Positions 61,280 through 64,000 of a stretch of DNA of 64,000 bases are shown in pieces. The DNA lies in assembly GCA_025642065.1 (NCBI GenBank), contig JAODUP010000355.1, forward strand, positions 251,501 to 315,500, given 5' to 3'. This stretch comes from Paralvinella palmiformis. Lineage: Eukaryota; Annelida; Polychaeta; Terebellida; Alvinellidae. Position numbers and translations under genes: made by a program. Positions within the stretch are counted from its first letter, which is position 1; every line of letters starts with the position of its first letter. The notes beneath the pieces were generated by a model. It was given only the letters and a program-made list of their open reading frames with translations. It ran no database searches and was not told the origin of the DNA.

Positions 61280-61374
61280 TTGTGTGTGTGCTTGGCCGTG
61301 CTTGTGTTTGTCTGTGTGTGTGTGGTTTTTTTTTTTGGTTGGTGAATGTGTGTGTGTTTGTGTGTGTGATGCCA
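61247..61374. repeat. (CT)n and GT-rich tracts
   Basis: CT run to about 61280, then interrupted GT tracts and a T run to about 61370. Confidence 0.92.
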
Positions 61375-61439
61375 TGTAATATTAGGCAACTAATTCCAAT
61401 TGCTTCTGTGCAGCCAATATAAGTTTCTATGAAAGTAGG

Positions 61440-64000
61440 TTCAAAGTACAACTTTTACTCCTGTTTAAGGGACGAGTTATTGATCTTCGCGGCGTTAAAA
61501 AAAAAGGAAAAAAAGTTCGGTGCTCGCGTGATTGAAATATCTAACCCGAACTCAATCCGCACACTGATGCCACATAGATGTTACTATATTGAGTTTAAAA
61601 TAATTAGATTTTTGAAGAACAATCGTTAATTTGAAAACACCAATTCGAACAAAGAGACGCGGCGACCTGTTATTACAAAATCATTCTTCATGCAAAAACT
61701 ACAGATAAACACCCAATTAGCTTACATTCATATGTATTGCGCATAAAATGCACGTAATCAAGGAGTGCTGTATCGGTGATGAGCTTATAGAACAAATGAA
61801 CAAAAGCCGGGCTACAGAAGATGGCCAAGAACAAAGGAAACGGACCATCGGTGATAAACAGTTTTGTCTAAAAATCGATTTTATTTTCAAACGTAACAAA
61901 TACTTCCCCAAGTCAACGTTGAACAAGTCATCATTAAGGTAATTGTAATGTATCCTCCATCAAACGCTATATTGGTATTTATTTTCGCGTGATTGGAAAC
62001 CGACACTAACACTCCGGGTCGGTTCGGTAATTAGTTCCGCCGTTTTGAGACACGCGAAATGATTACGACGCAAACGTGCCCGAAGTCGAAATACAAACAG
62101 CGCGCCGGATAAACGAAAGAAAAGACATGTTGGTCGCAGTTATCATCCGCAATTAATTGATTGCGTCAACCCGAACAGTCATCAAAGGACATCGTCTGCC
62201 CGATTGCTCTCGGGCAGAATCGACGCGAAATACACGTCGTCGCCACGTTGGCCAATCGGTGTGCGCGCGCAGCGGGAGAGCATTCTGCCGATTTTGGGGC
62301 GACGAAGACAAAGGGTGTGGGCTCGTTAGAATTTCGTTTTCCCCGAAACTTGGCAGGAATTCGGCGTCTGACGGTCGGCCGCCGAGAAAACATCCCCGCA
62401 CGCCAGTTGGCCGTATTAGTTAGTGCCCGACGTAACATCGGGCGAACCTAATCCGTTGTTGTTCTTCGGATTGGCTAAGTCGCCGAATTTCTGCCTGCAT
62501 GGATGTGTTTATTCAGTGCCACGTAAAACAATTATTATAAGGGAGCCGACTGCGGCTTTCCGGGTCGTCCTATCAGATTATCTGGTATTCGTTTATTTAG
62601 GTCGTTATTATTACGGTTAGCCATTCTTTGGTAGTCGTGCAGATTAATTTAGTTAATTAAACAAACTTTGGACGGTCGATAGACGTGTTTCCAACGGTTG
62701 ACGATATGACGAGGAAAGCCCCGTTCGTCGCTCAGCCAACGAATTCGGCCGACGTCTGGAAACGGACGGCACCTTCCGGCCAGATGATGATGATGATGAT
62801 GAGCCGTCATCCCGGCGTAAGGGATACGATAATGTGCAGCAATCATCACGACCTTCCCGGGGCACGAAACACGCCCCCCGTCGAAAGGCGTCGCTCGGGG
62901 AAGCTTCTTATGGTCGGGGACGATGACGACTGGTGGACGGGTATTTAGTGTCACTGCGGCTAATATCGGAACAGAGCCGAAATAAAAGGCGATAATTGGC
63001 TGTAATTTGAACGATTCCGGTCGGGATGGGTCGTGTCTCGTGAAACGGGTGCATGAAAACTGACAGCAGTATCTATGAAACATCAGGTGTTTCATTCCGG
63101 GCAAATCACGACTAACGGCCTGTTGTGCTCAATGGCGGCAGACTGGAAAAAATCGGGTCCGAAACCGGATGTTGACATGTCAAGAGACGGCGTTCACGTG
63201 GCAACGAATCTAAACAACAAAAACACGGCAATTATTTAATGATTACGTAACCGGTACACAAACCGGAAGCCGCTTAGTGGCCTACAACGACAACATAATT
63301 ATCTACACGTAACAATGGGGTTTATTGGCACAGAGATGGCATTCCGCTGGTATCAAAGCGGCGATGCCACAAGCAAATAAAATCATAGCCCCGTTATCCG
63401 AGAAAACACTTCGAAACATATTGTATAATACCTGCTAGCCCGGGTGTATACAATCATCGTCCTCAAGTGCCAATTCGGATAAACGCAAAACTGAATGAGA
63501 ATATTTACAAATTTGTTGCTAACGAATCTCACGACAACTGATGTTTTGCGGACTGATTAAAAAAATACCTGTCTTTAGATAATTGGCCATTGATTAAATA
63601 AATACCTTGATGTGGGGGGGGACATTTACAATGCAGAGAACAATGGATAAACCGGAAGATTCACTGGGCCGCGGGTAATACGTGGCTATCGCCAAAATAC
63701 CTTTAACCACCAGATCCGCGAAATATTGCCAGGAATTGAACTAAAAACTCCCGGATACCAGATGTTTAATTAGGTCACCCTCTGTAAAGGTGTTACACAC
63801 CTGAAGCATATAACATAACAGATAGCATGTGGCTTCTTTATCTCTACTAGTGCGGCATCAAAGCCATCCATCACGGGCTATTTCAGCGAGAGTGTCCAGT
63901 TGGGAATACCTGGGCGGCCATTAATGATGATATTCCGATACATAACCAGGTGGTTTTCGGGCGGAGGCGTTCAGTTTGGCAATTAGATACTTCGCCCGAG
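61440..64000. other. non-coding, CpG-containing unique sequence
   Basis: A short open frame at 61748-61942 (plus, 64 codons) has protein-like composition but no splice or family evidence. A (GAT)n run lies near 62785-62802. Otherwise unique sequence with no recognised gene to the end of the window. Confidence 0.35.

Noticed and set aside
61748..61942. 64-codon plus-strand frame with Lys/Glu-rich composition
   Set aside because: No homology recognised, no clear acceptor or donor pair, and too short to support alone.

Overview
This window is animal (eukaryotic) genomic DNA. It has spliced genes with GT..AG introns, very abundant microsatellites, tRNA-derived SINEs and small non-autonomous DNA transposons, and no bacterial-style gene packing. 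The SINE that ends in a TATAAA-type tail followed by ATT repeats resembles elements described from molluscs and other lophotrochozoans. Together with the long (CTGT)n and (GAGT)n arrays, this suggests a marine mollusc or a related lophotrochozoan. That assignment is an inference, not proven from the sequence.

Only two protein-coding loci can be supported. (1) A complete D-type cyclin gene lies on the minus strand (about 48.0 kb down to about 39.45 kb). Its five coding exons could be placed to the base by their splice sites. They give a protein of 305 aa (301 aa from a second start) with the LxCxE motif, the cyclin box, and the C-terminal TPTDVRDV phosphodegron. Exons 2 and 3 (216 and 160 nt) match my recollection of the vertebrate CCND1 exon lengths. 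A GC box, CCAAT box and TATA-like element lie upstream. A probable poly(A) signal about 3.3 kb past the stop suggests a long 3' UTR. (2) The last two coding exons of a plus-strand gene lie at 12792-12883 and 13763-14320. They encode a strongly acidic, Gln/Glu-rich C-terminus with two SUMO-consensus motifs. The start of that gene was not found and probably lies upstream of the window. The two genes are transcribed towards each other and are separated by about 25 kb with no recognisable exon.

Layout: 1-9.9 kb is repeat-rich non-coding DNA (tetranucleotide arrays, a hairpin-bearing minisatellite at 1.45-2.21 kb, a CACCTG-rich minisatellite at 4.87-5.06 kb, a MITE at 2.48-2.76 kb). 9.92-10.78 kb is a hAT-like element with a perfect 8-bp target duplication. 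12.8-14.4 kb is the end of gene 2. 14.4-39.4 kb is a gene desert with SINEs, foldback elements and CpG-rich unique sequence that may be regulatory. 39.4-48.2 kb is the cyclin D gene. 48.2-64 kb is again non-coding, with two more foldback elements (56.1 and 58.5 kb) and degenerate tRNA-derived SINEs.

The most unusual signal is a set of five small foldback elements, from three sequence families, whose ends are built from short, repeated modules of about 15 bp beginning GGAC (GGACAGTTGCTCACC, GGACGTTTTGGCCA, GGACAAAATCCCAG). A fourth, hAT-like element has ends built from repeated TTTCTTCC motifs. No transposase gene is visible in the window.
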